DNA of 64,000 nucleotides from Vibrio maerlii (GCF_003415655.1 NZ_QRHC01000015.1:28775-92774); one strand, 5' to 3'. Positions 55,367 through 64,000 are shown, numbered from the stretch's first letter. Numbers and translations are program-made. Notes: a model not told the origin generated them from the letters alone.

Positions 55367-56128
55367 TTAATGAACTTCAACATCTTGAGTGTTTGGCTCA
55401 TCTGTTGGTGCTGCGTTCAAATTCTGCAGCATTTTTTGTAGATTACGCAGAGAATGCAGGTGCAAATACGCAAGCTCTAGACCGTCACTTGAGAACAGCT
55501 GTTGAAGATCTTCTGCCTTGATCGCTTTCAGTTTCTCTTTATTGATCACTTTAAAGCCTGTTAACGTGCGCTCTTCACCAGTCGGTAGAGTGAACTTCGC
55601 TCCCATATCTTCGAATAGATCGAGCTCAGCGAGCTTCTTACAAAACGCTTGAGTACGCTGGTAGTGGCCTTGGTAATCCTGAAGGAAGTCCAAAACCTTG
55701 TTTAGATACTGAGTTTGATTCCCTTCAGAATCGAACAGACGTTCACCTTTGTTATCTTGGTTACATCCCGCGTAAGATTCATCAATACACAGGGTCAACG
55801 TTTTACCCTCATCACCGCTCGCAAACACAAACGGATAACGGCGAACAAATGCGGGTACATACTTCGCGACCCATTGGCCTTGATCGTTTACGTAAAGGTT
55901 TTGATCTTCACTAATACCCATAACAACAACAGGAAGAAGCTGGTCGCCCTCGCCTGCAAATACAATCGAGTAATCTTCAGCTGCATGAGGAAACTCTACA
56001 GCCATCAAGGGTACTGAGTTCACTTTCTTGGCGAAATCGTAGTTGTTCTCTGGCTTAATTGCCCAATCCAAGTGACGTTTCTTGTTTACTGCTTCAACCT
56101 GACCGTAAATTAATAGTTGCGTAGCCAC
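55367..56128 (-). CDS. SapC family protein
   Basis: 253 residues without signal peptide. The pattern VPLMAVEFPHAAEDYSIVF, YVPAFVRRYPFVFA and LFDSEGNQTQYL matches the SapC family, named for a gene near S-layer protein genes of Campylobacter. Members often sit next to large surface-protein or peptide-maturation genes; the activity is unknown. Here the gene lies between the TolC gene and the giant adhesin gene in the same direction. A cytosolic chaperone or modification role toward the giant protein is possible but not shown by sequence. Confidence 0.85.
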   Translation of the reverse strand: MATQLLIYGQVEAVNKKRHLDWAIKPENNYDFAKKVNSVPLMAVEFPHAAEDYSIVFAGEGDQLLPVVVMGISEDQNLYVNDQGQWVAKYVPAFVRRYPFVFASGDEGKTLTLCIDESYAGCNQDNKGERLFDSEGNQTQYLNKVLDFLQDYQGHYQRTQAFCKKLAELDLFEDMGAKFTLPTGEERTLTGFKVINKEKLKAIKAEDLQQLFSSDGLELAYLHLHSLRNLQKMLQNLNAAPTDEPNTQDVEVH

Positions 56129-56178
56129 ATCGAACTCCTTTTCAAAATATTTATAACTGATGTTTATGAAGTATCATG

Positions 56179-57570
56179 CTAGTACAAAGCTAGTCTTGAA
56201 AGCTCAAGGTCTTCTTCCAGAGCTCGTAAGTCAGTCGGGACCTCCTCTCCCTGCAGAGCACTATTTATCTGCTCTAAATCAAACTCGGTTAGTGTCCCTA
56301 CCGCTCTTTTTAGGCGTAGGTTGTTATAAAGATAGTCATAGCGTGCTGCTGAATATTCCGTTCGAGCAATGAACAAGTCACGCACAGCATCAAGCACGGT
56401 AACACTGTTCGTAACACCAGAGTCGAAAGACTCTTGCTTCACTTCAACGGCTAGTTCATAGGCTTCAACAGACTTTTGCAGCGCTTCGACTTTGCGAATA
56501 GCGCTGTTTACGCCCGTAAATGCAGCTCTTGTCTCACGAGAAGTCTTTCTCCAAACCTCTTCGAGCTCATCTTTTGATTTGCTGTATAAGCTAGAAGATT
56601 CACGAACTTTGGATGACACTGCACCACCCGCATAAAGTGGAACGTTAAGCTGAACCATATAGCTTTGAGTATCGACTTCACTGCCACCACCAAACAACGA
56701 ACCGTCGGTTTCGCTTTTGTTGTAGCTAGCGACAAAATCTACTGTTGGATAGTGGCCGCCCTCTTGTCGACGAATCTCTTCACGAGCTGCAGCCATTGCA
56801 CTTTGCTTGGCTAAGATAGAAGGGTTGTTTTTTTGAGCGCTTTCAATCCATGAATCGACACGCAATGGATCGGGTGTAACCAATGCAAGCTCTTCTCCAA
56901 GCGTTGCCATTGAAGCAGGCAAAGTTCCTGTCAGCTCATACAAGCCTTGAAGTGAATCACGAAGCTCATTCCCTATTTCGATCTTACGCGCTTGTGCTTG
57001 CAGAAAACGAGCTTCTGAATCTAATAGGTCAGTCGTACGAGCCAAGCCATTGTTCATTTGTAGCTCGACACGCTCATAGTGTTTCTCTAAGGATTTAACC
57101 TCGGCATCAATACCAAGATAGGTATCGCGTTTCTTGAGCACATTAAAGTATGCCTCAGCAACTCGAAGAATCAGCTCTTGACGAACATCCTCTAACTCCG
57201 CTGCCACGCGTTTAACGTCTTCTTTGGCTTGTGCGAAGTACGCCCAGTTACTGAAGCTGTATATAGATTGGGTTAATGAGAGATTGTAATCGTATACGGG
57301 ATAATCAGTATCATCGGATTTAAATACTTCGTTATCCGTACTTACGATGTCTTCGTATACCTTGGTATAGCTGGCATCAAACTTAATGGTTGGTAGCAAC
57401 ACAGCCAAAGCCTGGTCGTAGACCTCTCTGTCTGCGTCGTGCTGTGATATACCCGCTCGGTAGATCGGGTCGTAGTCGATGGCTTGACGATAGATATCAA
57501 GCAAATCTTCAGCATGGCTGCTCGAAGCAGCCATGGCTAATATAAGGCCAGAAATTGCATTCTTTAACAT
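56179..57570 (-). CDS. TolC family outer-membrane export channel
   Basis: 463 residues with signal peptide (residues 1-20, ending SSSHA). It has the repeated TolC architecture: EDLLDIYRQAIDYDPIYRAG, long helices (ELEDVRQELILRVAEAYFNVL; VKQESFDSGVTNSVTVLDAV) and strands SYMVQLNVPLYAGGAVSSKV. It provides the outer-membrane exit duct for type I-like export. It is the first gene of the minus-strand locus, 50 bases before the SapC gene; the linked adaptors are HlyD-type. It should therefore serve the giant protein rather than general efflux, though a general role cannot be ruled out. Confidence 0.92.
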   Translation of the reverse strand: MLKNAISGLILAMAASSSHAEDLLDIYRQAIDYDPIYRAGISQHDADREVYDQALAVLLPTIKFDASYTKVYEDIVSTDNEVFKSDDTDYPVYDYNLSLTQSIYSFSNWAYFAQAKEDVKRVAAELEDVRQELILRVAEAYFNVLKKRDTYLGIDAEVKSLEKHYERVELQMNNGLARTTDLLDSEARFLQAQARKIEIGNELRDSLQGLYELTGTLPASMATLGEELALVTPDPLRVDSWIESAQKNNPSILAKQSAMAAAREEIRRQEGGHYPTVDFVASYNKSETDGSLFGGGSEVDTQSYMVQLNVPLYAGGAVSSKVRESSSLYSKSKDELEEVWRKTSRETRAAFTGVNSAIRKVEALQKSVEAYELAVEVKQESFDSGVTNSVTVLDAVRDLFIARTEYSAARYDYLYNNLRLKRAVGTLTEFDLEQINSALQGEEVPTDLRALEEDLELSRLALY

Positions 57571-58039
57571 CTATACTCATCCCTGCTATAGATAGGTGAA
57601 AATCAACGGCATCCGTGTGTTGAATAAGCCAAAAGAACGAACCTGAGCTAACTAAGACTATTTAAGTTTTATTATTCTTTAATTTAATTTTAATACTAGC
57701 CGAAAGCATCAAACGCACAACCATTATTTTAACAAAAACATTACATTAGTTTGCGCTAACATTCAGCCTTTCGATCAACTTCATGGCTTTAGTACTAATC
57801 ACGGAAAAGGACTATACAAAAAGAGTTTTGTGGTTATAAGACTGGTGCTTTCTATATCTCAAAATTCTAAGGCTACGTCTTATTAATGAGACTATCAACA
57901 AGGCGTTACATTGACAAATGCAATGGGAAACACATTAGCAACAGTTGCATTTATAAAATCATCAATAACCAAAGCAAGCATTAAGTCATTATAAAAACTC
58001 AGGTTTTTATACAAAGAGCAGCAGAAAGGAATCATAGAG
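57571..58039. other. AT-rich upstream region of the export locus
   Basis: 469 bases between the TolC gene start (minus strand) and the DUF2256 gene (plus strand). It is very AT-rich near 57,660-57,760 and must contain the promoter of the adhesin/export locus. I see no coding frame or clear palindrome. Confidence 0.55.
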
Positions 58040-58195
58040 TTGAGAAATACAAAAAAGGCAGACTTACCGCAGAAAGTCTGCCCTGTTTGTCAGAGACCAT
58101 TTACCTGGCGAAAGAAATGGGCACTCTGTTGGGAAGAAAAGAGATACTGCTCAAAACGGTGCTACAGTATGAGAAGTTCTGTAAACCGTTCATAA
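58040..58195 (+). CDS. DUF2256 zinc-ribbon mini-protein, TTG start
   Basis: A 51-residue frame reads LRNTKKADLPQKVCPVC and QRPFTWRKKWALCW, then YCSKRCY. The CxxC...CSxxC zinc ribbon with PFxWRKKW is the DUF2256 signature. No ATG or GTG is available; TTG at 58040 is the likely start, with AAGGA 9 bases upstream. It ends 7 bases from the convergent CBM48 gene. Function unknown; zinc binding is likely. Confidence 0.82.
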   Translation: MRNTKKADLPQKVCPVCQRPFTWRKKWALCWEEKRYCSKRCYSMRSSVNRS

Positions 58196-58202
58196 TATTA
58201 GT

Positions 58203-58511
58203 TTACGCAGTCACTTCCTCAAAGGTTGTTACAACACTGTTATCGCTACCTAACCCATTCCAAACGTAATCATCGGCCTGATGATCGTTCTCCCACGTTT
58301 CTTCATTGATCAGATATCTAAACTGGAAACTTGAATCTTTCGCCAGTCTTGTTTTATAGGTAAACACTTTTTGGCGATTCAATTTCATTGCAACAGGTTG
58401 CCAATCACTAAAGTCACCACAAATCGCAACACTAGAGATATCATCCTCTTTCGTCCATTGAAAAGTCACTTCAACTTCATCTTTGGTTTTAAAAAAACGT
58501 TTCTTAAACAT
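58203..58511 (-). CDS. isoamylase N-terminal / CBM48-type small protein
   Basis: 102 residues forming a single immunoglobulin-like early-set domain: VEVTFQWTKEDDISSVAICGDFSDW, KTRLAKDSSFQFRYLINEETW, YVWNGLGSDNSVV. This matches the glycogen-binding domain of isoamylases and AMPK-beta, here stand-alone. A good GGGAG ribosome site precedes it. Probably cytosolic; it may bind glycogen or another sugar polymer. Confidence 0.85.
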   Translation of the reverse strand: MFKKRFFKTKDEVEVTFQWTKEDDISSVAICGDFSDWQPVAMKLNRQKVFTYKTRLAKDSSFQFRYLINEETWENDHQADDYVWNGLGSDNSVVTTFEEVTA

Positions 58512-58938
58512 ATCTACTCCCTGATAAAAAATAATAAACTGGCTATTACAATTAGTGCGCCCTGGAAGCGCCTGTCACCTTCAAGATAACGATCGCTTTC
58601 AAAAAACTATCACCTTGAAAACGTTTGCAATCTTTGCGCCAGCAAACAAAAATTGGACATATAAGGGTCAGCATACCTCGAAAAAATATTATGCAATACG
58701 AGCAATATCAAAAATGCACAACAAATCATCAGATTGCAACATTTTTGGGCACAGCCCTATAGCGCCCTCTTTCCACCCACCAAGTAATCTGAACCAGCTT
58801 TGTTGAATGACCTATACTAACAAGTAGAACAAATAGGCAAATACATAAGTAATTACACAACAATGAGGCATTAGCCCTTTACTTCTGACGCCAAGCATAG
58901 AAGACTGCGTCTCAAGATGTACATGAGTCAGTTAAGAT
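58512..58938. other. intergenic region
   Basis: 427 bases between the divergent CBM48 and VC0807-family genes. A frame at 58555-58806 is open but has no ribosome site and no family likeness. I see nothing else beyond presumed promoters. Confidence 0.5.
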
Positions 58939-59637
58939 ATGAACACCACCACGGCAAAAAAATCCAACCCTATCAGTGAAATCCTCTTTAACGTTCTGAT
59001 CCCATCTCTCATATTGATGAAGTTCAGTGGAGAAGAGCACCTAGGAACAGTCATGGCACTTGTTGTTGCGTTAATGTTCCCTGTGATCTACGGCGGTATG
59101 GATCTCATCCGAAATAAGAAATTCAACCTTATATCGATTCTTGGCTTTGTCAGCGTATTGTTGACAGGTGGCATCGGTCTATTCGAGTTAGATACAAAAT
59201 GGCTAGCTCTAAAAGAAGCACTGATCCCAGGCTTGATTGGCCTAGCAGTATTAGGCTCAACTTTTACTCGCTACCCTTTCATGCAAAAGATGATTTTCAA
59301 CGGCAGTATCTTCAACTTACCTCTTATCAAAGAGCGTCTAGAAGAGAACAACAAGACACAAACTTTCGAGCGCAGCTTGTCGATGTCTAACTACTTCTTC
59401 GCTGGCACATTCGCTTTCTCTTCAGCGATGAACTACTTCCTCGCAACTTGGATCGTAACGAGTCCATCAGGAACCGCAGCATTTAACGAAGAACTCGGTA
59501 AGCTTACCTTATACAGCTACCCTGCGATTGCCATTCCAAGCATGCTCATGATGATGGCTATCTTTTACTATCTATGGCGTCAGATTCGTCAGATGACCTC
59601 TTTGGATGCTGAAGAGATCTTTATAAGCACTAAGTAA
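58939..59637 (+). CDS. VC0807 family inner-membrane protein
   Basis: 232 residues with about six hydrophobic helices (LFNVLIPSLILMKF, GTVMALVVALMFPVIYG, SILGFVSVLLTGGIGLF, LIPGLIGLAVLGSTF, YFFAGTFAFSSAMNYFLATW, AIPSMLMMMAIFYYLW). The pattern matches the family named after V. cholerae VC0807, of unknown function. Followed by a strong terminator shared with the convergent cyclase gene. Confidence 0.8.
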   Translation: MNTTTAKKSNPISEILFNVLIPSLILMKFSGEEHLGTVMALVVALMFPVIYGGMDLIRNKKFNLISILGFVSVLLTGGIGLFELDTKWLALKEALIPGLIGLAVLGSTFTRYPFMQKMIFNGSIFNLPLIKERLEENNKTQTFERSLSMSNYFFAGTFAFSSAMNYFLATWIVTSPSGTAAFNEELGKLTLYSYPAIAIPSMLMMMAIFYYLWRQIRQMTSLDAEEIFISTK

Positions 59638-59710
59638 CCTCAGCTCTGGGTAATTGAAGCTATTCAGCATGTGAACTAAGAACAGAAATATCACCCAAAA
59701 ACCATTAAGT

Positions 59711-59745
59711 AAAAATGCCAACAAGAACATCTTGTTGGCATTTTT
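59711..59745. terminator. bidirectional intrinsic terminator
   Basis: AAAAATGCCAACAAG and CTTGTTGGCATTTTT form a 15-bp perfect stem with a 5-base loop between convergent genes. Confidence 0.9.
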
Positions 59746-59775
59746 AATCCCACCATTTTTGCTTTTATAACTGTG

Positions 59776-60927
59776 CTAGACTGCCTCAGCTACCTGTTGA
59801 GGCGCCTCTATTGAACCACTCAATGAGACATAGCGAATCTTGCCCTTACCAGCCTTCTTCGCTTGGTACATCCCCTTGTCAGCAACGGAAAGACTCTCTA
59901 TCAAGTCAAAGTGTTTAGTATCAACCACCACCACTCCAAGACTACTACCCAAATTGTGTTTAACCTTCTCGAGAGCCTTCAATTGCTTCTGAGCGGTAAT
60001 CGCCAAAATCTCTTCAGCTAAGGCTTTCACTTTTGCTTCATCACTTGCATCACGAATGAAAACCGCAAACTCATCACCACCTAAACGGCCAACATCATAC
60101 TCACGTACTTTATCTTCACCGAGCACCGTGAAAACGGTTCTTTTTAGCTGAGTCGCATACTCTGCTAGAACTTCATCACCAAAGTCGTGATTGTATTCAT
60201 CGTTAATAAGCTTAAAGTTATCTAGGTCGATATAAATAAGCCCTGTGTATCTAGTACTGCCTAATTGAATCTCATGGTAGAGCACAGAACGGAACGTCAC
60301 TCGATTGGAAAGCATAGTGAGAGAGTCTAGATACGCGAGACTGGCAATTCCGCCTTCGTGCATATCTAAGATTTGTTGGTCTGCTCGGCCTTGAAAAAAA
60401 ATCAGGATGTGACACATACCACTCAAAGCAACCAGTGTGATGACAACTCGAACTGAGATTACGTCGCCATATTCCACTCGGCTCAATCCAAGCTCATATC
60501 CAACCATGAGAATGACGGCGGTTATCAGCAAGAACATAGAATTGAGGATTAACCCGTTACGAAAAGAGTTAATAAATATCCCAACGGCCACCAGCAAGTA
60601 ACACCAGAGCATACCGGTAGACTCATGTCCCCCCGTATAGAGGAGCAAGATCGCAAGCGAGTAGTTGATGGCCGTAAGGCCAATTCGCCCTGCCTCTCGA
60701 TTTCTGTTCATCAAGAAGACATTAAACATGGCGGCAACAGAGAAGAATCCCAAGATGCCGCTAAGCAAGTCATCGTCACCGAATAAGTACGCGTTTAAAA
60801 ACAAGAGAACAAGAAAGAACAGGCCAAATACGGTAAACGAGTTCACCATAAGCTGCATCCTGCGATGTTTATCTTCTACTATGTCGACTAGTTTATCGGC
60901 AACAAAGTTGTGGGCGTTTATCGTCAT
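59776..60927 (-). CDS. membrane diguanylate cyclase (GGDEF)
   Basis: 383 residues. Six or so N-terminal membrane helices (residues ~28-180) are followed by a GGDEF domain with intact active site GRLGGDEFAVFI. The inhibitory site REYD sits four residues before it (RxxD-x4-GGDEF). Both features indicate an active, product-inhibited enzyme making cyclic di-GMP from two GTP. No EAL domain. It lies near the adhesin/export locus; a regulatory link is inferred only from location. Confidence 0.92.
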   Translation of the reverse strand: MTINAHNFVADKLVDIVEDKHRRMQLMVNSFTVFGLFFLVLLFLNAYLFGDDDLLSGILGFFSVAAMFNVFLMNRNREAGRIGLTAINYSLAILLLYTGGHESTGMLWCYLLVAVGIFINSFRNGLILNSMFLLITAVILMVGYELGLSRVEYGDVISVRVVITLVALSGMCHILIFFQGRADQQILDMHEGGIASLAYLDSLTMLSNRVTFRSVLYHEIQLGSTRYTGLIYIDLDNFKLINDEYNHDFGDEVLAEYATQLKRTVFTVLGEDKVREYDVGRLGGDEFAVFIRDASDEAKVKALAEEILAITAQKQLKALEKVKHNLGSSLGVVVVDTKHFDLIESLSVADKGMYQAKKAGKGKIRYVSLSGSIEAPQQVAEAV

Positions 60928-61120
60928 CCTGTTTACCGAAGTGATTATCCTTTACGCATATTACATTTATTTAACGAATATATCGACTGGGAGTGTGTTG
61001 TCTACAGAAAACCTACTTATGGAGATTACCTGAATCTCAATTTGACATGAAGGCTATTGAATCAATTTAGCTTACAAACGAATATTCATAGCATACATTC
61101 AATTAACTTCATTGTGCCAA

Positions 61121-61657
61121 ATGATTGTAATAAATAATAACCTCTTAAATTGGTACCAAACCAAACATGTCGACTACCTGGGGGAGAACCCAATAAGCCC
61201 GCAATCTGAACGCCAGCTACAACGCCTACAAAGCGATATAATTAGGCCACTTCAAACCCAGCTCGGCGCGGTAGATATTACCTACGGCTACACCAGCCAC
61301 TCTTTGCTTCGTTGGATATTGAAGAACAGCCCAGGTGACATGGCTCCTGATATTGACCAACACGCTTCGATGGAACTCAACAGCAAAGGCAAACGCATTT
61401 GTAAACGCGATGGTGCAGCCTGCGATTTCTATATTGAAGGCTATGAACACCGAATGGATGAGGTCGCGAAATACATTTGCACTCACCTAGCGTTCGACCG
61501 CCTCTACTTTTATGGAAAGAACAAACCGATTCACATCAGCATCGGGCCTGAAAACAGCCGATATGCACTGATTCGACAAACACGAAGTGATGGGCTTCGC
61601 GTAAATACGAAAAGTGCAAACGGCAGCGCCACACAGATCTTATTCGATGACTTATAA
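61121..61657 (+). CDS. M15-peptidase-like protein next to phosphorothioation gene
   Basis: 178 residues from ATG 61121 (a TTG three codons earlier is possible). The segments DITYGYTSHSLLRWI, GAACDFYIEG and PIHISIGPENSRYALI resemble the zinc-binding core of M15/hedgehog-type peptidases, though the usual histidines are partly replaced. It lies 27 bases before the phosphorothioation-associated methyltransferase-like gene. Small proteins of this sort occur beside Dnd-type gene clusters. Function is not established. Confidence 0.65.
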   Translation: MIVINNNLLNWYQTKHVDYLGENPISPQSERQLQRLQSDIIRPLQTQLGAVDITYGYTSHSLLRWILKNSPGDMAPDIDQHASMELNSKGKRICKRDGAACDFYIEGYEHRMDEVAKYICTHLAFDRLYFYGKNKPIHISIGPENSRYALIRQTRSDGLRVNTKSANGSATQILFDDL

Positions 61658-61684
61658 TCGAAAAAACATCTGAGAGGACAAGGA

Positions 61685-63709
61685 ATGAACGAAGAACTGT
61701 TTGCTGAGTTGGTGGCACAAATCAAAGTGGGAAAACAATTGCCGGATGCCGTTTACCTTCACAGAGACGCCTTTAATGCCCTTCCGAACGTTCTCACTCA
61801 ATTCATTCCTGCTGTTGCAAAAGCCGTTAGCTTAGAAGATGACAACTGGAACCTAGTTAAGCTATTCAAGAAAGAATTCCGCTTATCCCTGCTTCACTAC
61901 CCTGACTTTTACACCGATTCTTACCCGGCTTTAAAACAGAGCTTAAACGTCGACCTCTCTAAACTCAGCCATAAAATTATGAGCTACGAAGGCTCTGATA
62001 ACCCTCCGATTTTGCACCGCAAAGAGACCATGATTCAGCCCGACAGCGAATACTTCGAGCACTTCACCTCTCTAACACAAGAGGGGGAAAATGCAGGGTT
62101 GTACGAGAACAGCCGCTTGATTGGATTTAAGCGCTCTTGGGAGAACTTGATTGCACGCCATGGCTACGAGCTCGTCGATGGCCGCCTATTTCGTAGCTCT
62201 GCAATCTCGCAAGTAGAAGATGCAGGCATAGACAGACACAGAACCGCGCTAGTAAGACATGAGCTGTCTGCCCCGATGAAAACCTTGGTAAAGCATGGTT
62301 ACTTGGAAGGATCCTACTCTATTTTCGACTACGGTTGCGGACGAGGTGACGACTTACGAGAGCTTGAAGCGCACGGTTTAGATGTGCTTGGTTGGGACCC
62401 GAACTTTCAACCGGACAACGATAAAGTTAATTCCAGCATCGTTAACTTAGGCTTTGTGCTTAACGTTATTGAAGATCAAGATGAACGGTTAGAGGCACTT
62501 TTAGGAGCTTGGGAGCTAGCCGACAAGTTCTTGGTGGTATCTGTGATGCTGGCGAACGAGAACTATATTGCGCAGTTCAATCCCTATAAAGATGGGGTGA
62601 TCACCTCTCGTAATACCTTTCAAAAGTACTACGCGCAATCTGAAATAAAAGCATACATAGAAAGAAGCCTTCAAGAAGACGCCATTACCGTCGCACCCGG
62701 TATTTTCTATATATTCAAAGACAAACTTGAAGAACAGCAATACTTACAGAGTAAATACAAACGACACCACAAGTGGCAACAACTGACTTCGCCAGAACCT
62801 ATCGAAGCGAAAGATAAAGCCAAGCTACTTATCACTAAGCATCAAGACTTGTTCAACAGCTTTTGGAATACCTGCTTAGAACTAGGCCGTATTCCTTCCA
62901 ATGACGAATTTGAACACTCCGACAAAATCCGAGAGATCATCGGCTCACACAAAAAAGTGTTCAACTTGCTGCAAGAGATGTTCGATACCCAAGAGTTTGA
63001 GCAAGCGGAAAAGAGCAGGAAGGAAGACCTGCTGCTGTACTTTGCGATAGGACTGTTTGAGAAGAGAAAGCCTTACACCCAGCAGCCAGAGCCACTAAAG
63101 CGCGATATCAAAGCGCTATTTGATGACTACAAAACTGCCATTAATCTGGCCGCTGAGCTGCTGTTCGCGATTGCCGACACCGACTTAATCCAGCAGCAGT
63201 GTGAGAAAGCACACAACCAGTTACCAGCCAGCCTTCTGAACGACGGGCACTCATTGATTCTGCACCGAGACTTTATTGATGATTTGCCATTGCTGCTGCG
63301 AGTCTACGTAGGCGCGGGGCTACAGATGTATGGTGAGCTGGATGAAGAGATAGACCTAATTAAAATTCATATCACATCCGGTAAGCTCACCCTAACCGCT
63401 TATGACGACTTTGAAAGATCGGTTCCTTTCTTAGTCGAGCGCATAAAAATCAAGATGGCCGAGCAAGACATCGACTTCTTCGATTACGTTAATGAAGAAC
63501 GCAGGCCGCCATTGCTGAATAAGCATCTTTACATCCCAACCGAACATGAGAGCTACAAGAAACAACAGAGCTTCGACAAACGATTGGCGAAGCTCATGGA
63601 GTTTGAATCAAATGAAGAAACGCAAATGGTGAGAGCAGAGTTTGAAGTGCTTTTAGGTAAACACAACAAAGAGATCAAAGGGTTTACTTTGAGTTCCTCT
63701 ACTAACTAG
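61685..63709 (+). CDS. DNA phosphorothioation-associated putative methyltransferase
   Basis: 674 residues, with AGAGGACAAGGA before the ATG. The region ~185-300 contains HRTALVRHELSAPMK, IFDYGCGRGDDLREL (SAM-binding glycine motif), VLGWDPNFQPD and VNLGFVLNVIEDQDER. This matches the methyltransferase-like family found next to dnd/ssp DNA phosphorothioation genes. The C-terminal half is an uncharacterised helical region. Such genes belong to defence clusters that swap oxygen for sulphur in the DNA backbone; the role of this member is unknown. An IS256-family end lies 22 bases past the stop, so any dnd/ssp genes are beyond the window or have been separated. Confidence 0.82.
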   Translation: MNEELFAELVAQIKVGKQLPDAVYLHRDAFNALPNVLTQFIPAVAKAVSLEDDNWNLVKLFKKEFRLSLLHYPDFYTDSYPALKQSLNVDLSKLSHKIMSYEGSDNPPILHRKETMIQPDSEYFEHFTSLTQEGENAGLYENSRLIGFKRSWENLIARHGYELVDGRLFRSSAISQVEDAGIDRHRTALVRHELSAPMKTLVKHGYLEGSYSIFDYGCGRGDDLRELEAHGLDVLGWDPNFQPDNDKVNSSIVNLGFVLNVIEDQDERLEALLGAWELADKFLVVSVMLANENYIAQFNPYKDGVITSRNTFQKYYAQSEIKAYIERSLQEDAITVAPGIFYIFKDKLEEQQYLQSKYKRHHKWQQLTSPEPIEAKDKAKLLITKHQDLFNSFWNTCLELGRIPSNDEFEHSDKIREIIGSHKKVFNLLQEMFDTQEFEQAEKSRKEDLLLYFAIGLFEKRKPYTQQPEPLKRDIKALFDDYKTAINLAAELLFAIADTDLIQQQCEKAHNQLPASLLNDGHSLILHRDFIDDLPLLLRVYVGAGLQMYGELDEEIDLIKIHITSGKLTLTAYDDFERSVPFLVERIKIKMAEQDIDFFDYVNEERRPPLLNKHLYIPTEHESYKKQQSFDKRLAKLMEFESNEETQMVRAEFEVLLGKHNKEIKGFTLSSSTN

Positions 63710-63732
63710 CGAATCAACTATAAATAAGGTCG

Positions 63733-64000
63733 AGGCTGTAACAGATTCTGTGTATCTGCCATCTAGTTAATGTATTTTTCTAATCGTTCCTCGAACTCGA
63801 TAATAAATCGACTCATAGCTTGACGCCAGTTTTGAATGGGCATTGTCCATTTCTTGCTTGCGTCTTTGATCGCTAGATACACCATCTTGGTTGCGGCCTC
63901 GTCGTTTGGGAAGATCTTACGTTTCTTGAGTGCTTTCCGTATTACGCTGTTCAGAGACTCAATCGCATTGGTGGTGTAAATGGCCCGACGGATATCTTCA
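63733..64000 (-). mobile_element. IS256-family insertion sequence, right end cut by window
   Basis: An element end starting GAGGCTGTAACAGATTCTGTG at about 63732 resembles IS256-family terminal repeats. A minus-strand transposase frame runs inward and off the window. It lies immediately after the phosphorothioation-associated gene. Confidence 0.8.
63763..64000 (-). CDS. IS256-family (mutator-type) transposase, C-terminal part
   Basis: Reading inward the frame gives IRRAIYTTNAIESLNSVIRK, KKRKIFPNDEAATKMVYLAI and KWTMPIQNWRQAMSRF, ending LEKYIN with a TAG stop at 63763. These are the conserved C-terminal motifs (including the catalytic glutamate in NAIES) of mutator-type DDE transposases. About 79 codons are visible; the rest lies beyond the window. 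Confidence 0.93.
   Translation of the reverse strand, partial: EDIRRAIYTTNAIESLNSVIRKALKKRKIFPNDEAATKMVYLAIKDASKKWTMPIQNWRQAMSRFIIEFEERLEKYIN

Noticed and set aside
58555..58806. 83-residue plus-strand frame before the VC0807-family gene
   Set aside because: No ribosome site, no recognisable family and a composition like non-coding DNA.

Overview
The window looks like chromosomal DNA from a marine gammaproteobacterium of the genus Vibrio. Signs of this are a VC0807-family gene, the ycbL-mepK pair, DUF2982 and DUF3187 genes, a PhoX phosphatase and moderate AT-richness. The species cannot be fixed from sequence alone; a Splendidus-clade vibrio is a guess. I saw no rRNA or tRNA genes and no CRISPR array.

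Left part (1-17.3 kb): an iron-linked operon on the minus strand (imelysin, di-haem DUF1111 protein, imelysin-like lipoprotein, DUF1513 Tat lipoprotein) preceded by a Fur-box-like palindrome; ribA; a DUF3187 barrel and the Tat phosphatase PhoX; a small basic protein; a DUF2982 membrane protein; the ycbL-mepK pair; a permease with a cysteine-rich loop; and a complete polar amino acid ABC importer.

Amyloid part (17.5-22.3 kb): a cluster resembling the Fap functional amyloid system. It encodes an outer-membrane barrel, a FapE/B-like protein, a secreted C39 protease, a small amyloid-like subunit and a larger subunit with eight Asn/Asp/Ser repeats. A CsgD/VpsT-type LuxR regulator is divergent to it. 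Three of the secreted proteins share an I-T-x-x-x-Q-N motif.

Giant adhesin part (24.5-57.6 kb): the most notable content. A 7,887-residue protein with an N-terminal LEPR-xLL motif, four to five ~254-residue super-repeats, haemagglutinin-like beta-helix and Ca-binding repeats sits in a minus-strand locus. The order is TolC, SapC, giant protein, GAF-HlyD fusion, PqqD-like/M50 protease/HlyD fusion, truncated SecA-like ATPase, and small HlyD adaptor. No ABC-type export ATPase is present. The only energy-providing protein is SecA-like and stops just after the motor core. I infer a dedicated export machine in which a SecA-like motor and a membrane protease with a peptide-recognition domain replace the usual type I ABC exporter.

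Right part (58-64 kb): a DUF2256 zinc-ribbon mini-gene, a CBM48 protein, a VC0807 membrane protein and a diguanylate cyclase. Next come two genes of the kind found beside DNA phosphorothioation systems, ended by the edge of an IS256-family element that runs off the window. The amyloid, giant adhesin and cyclase together suggest a surface attachment/biofilm neighbourhood.
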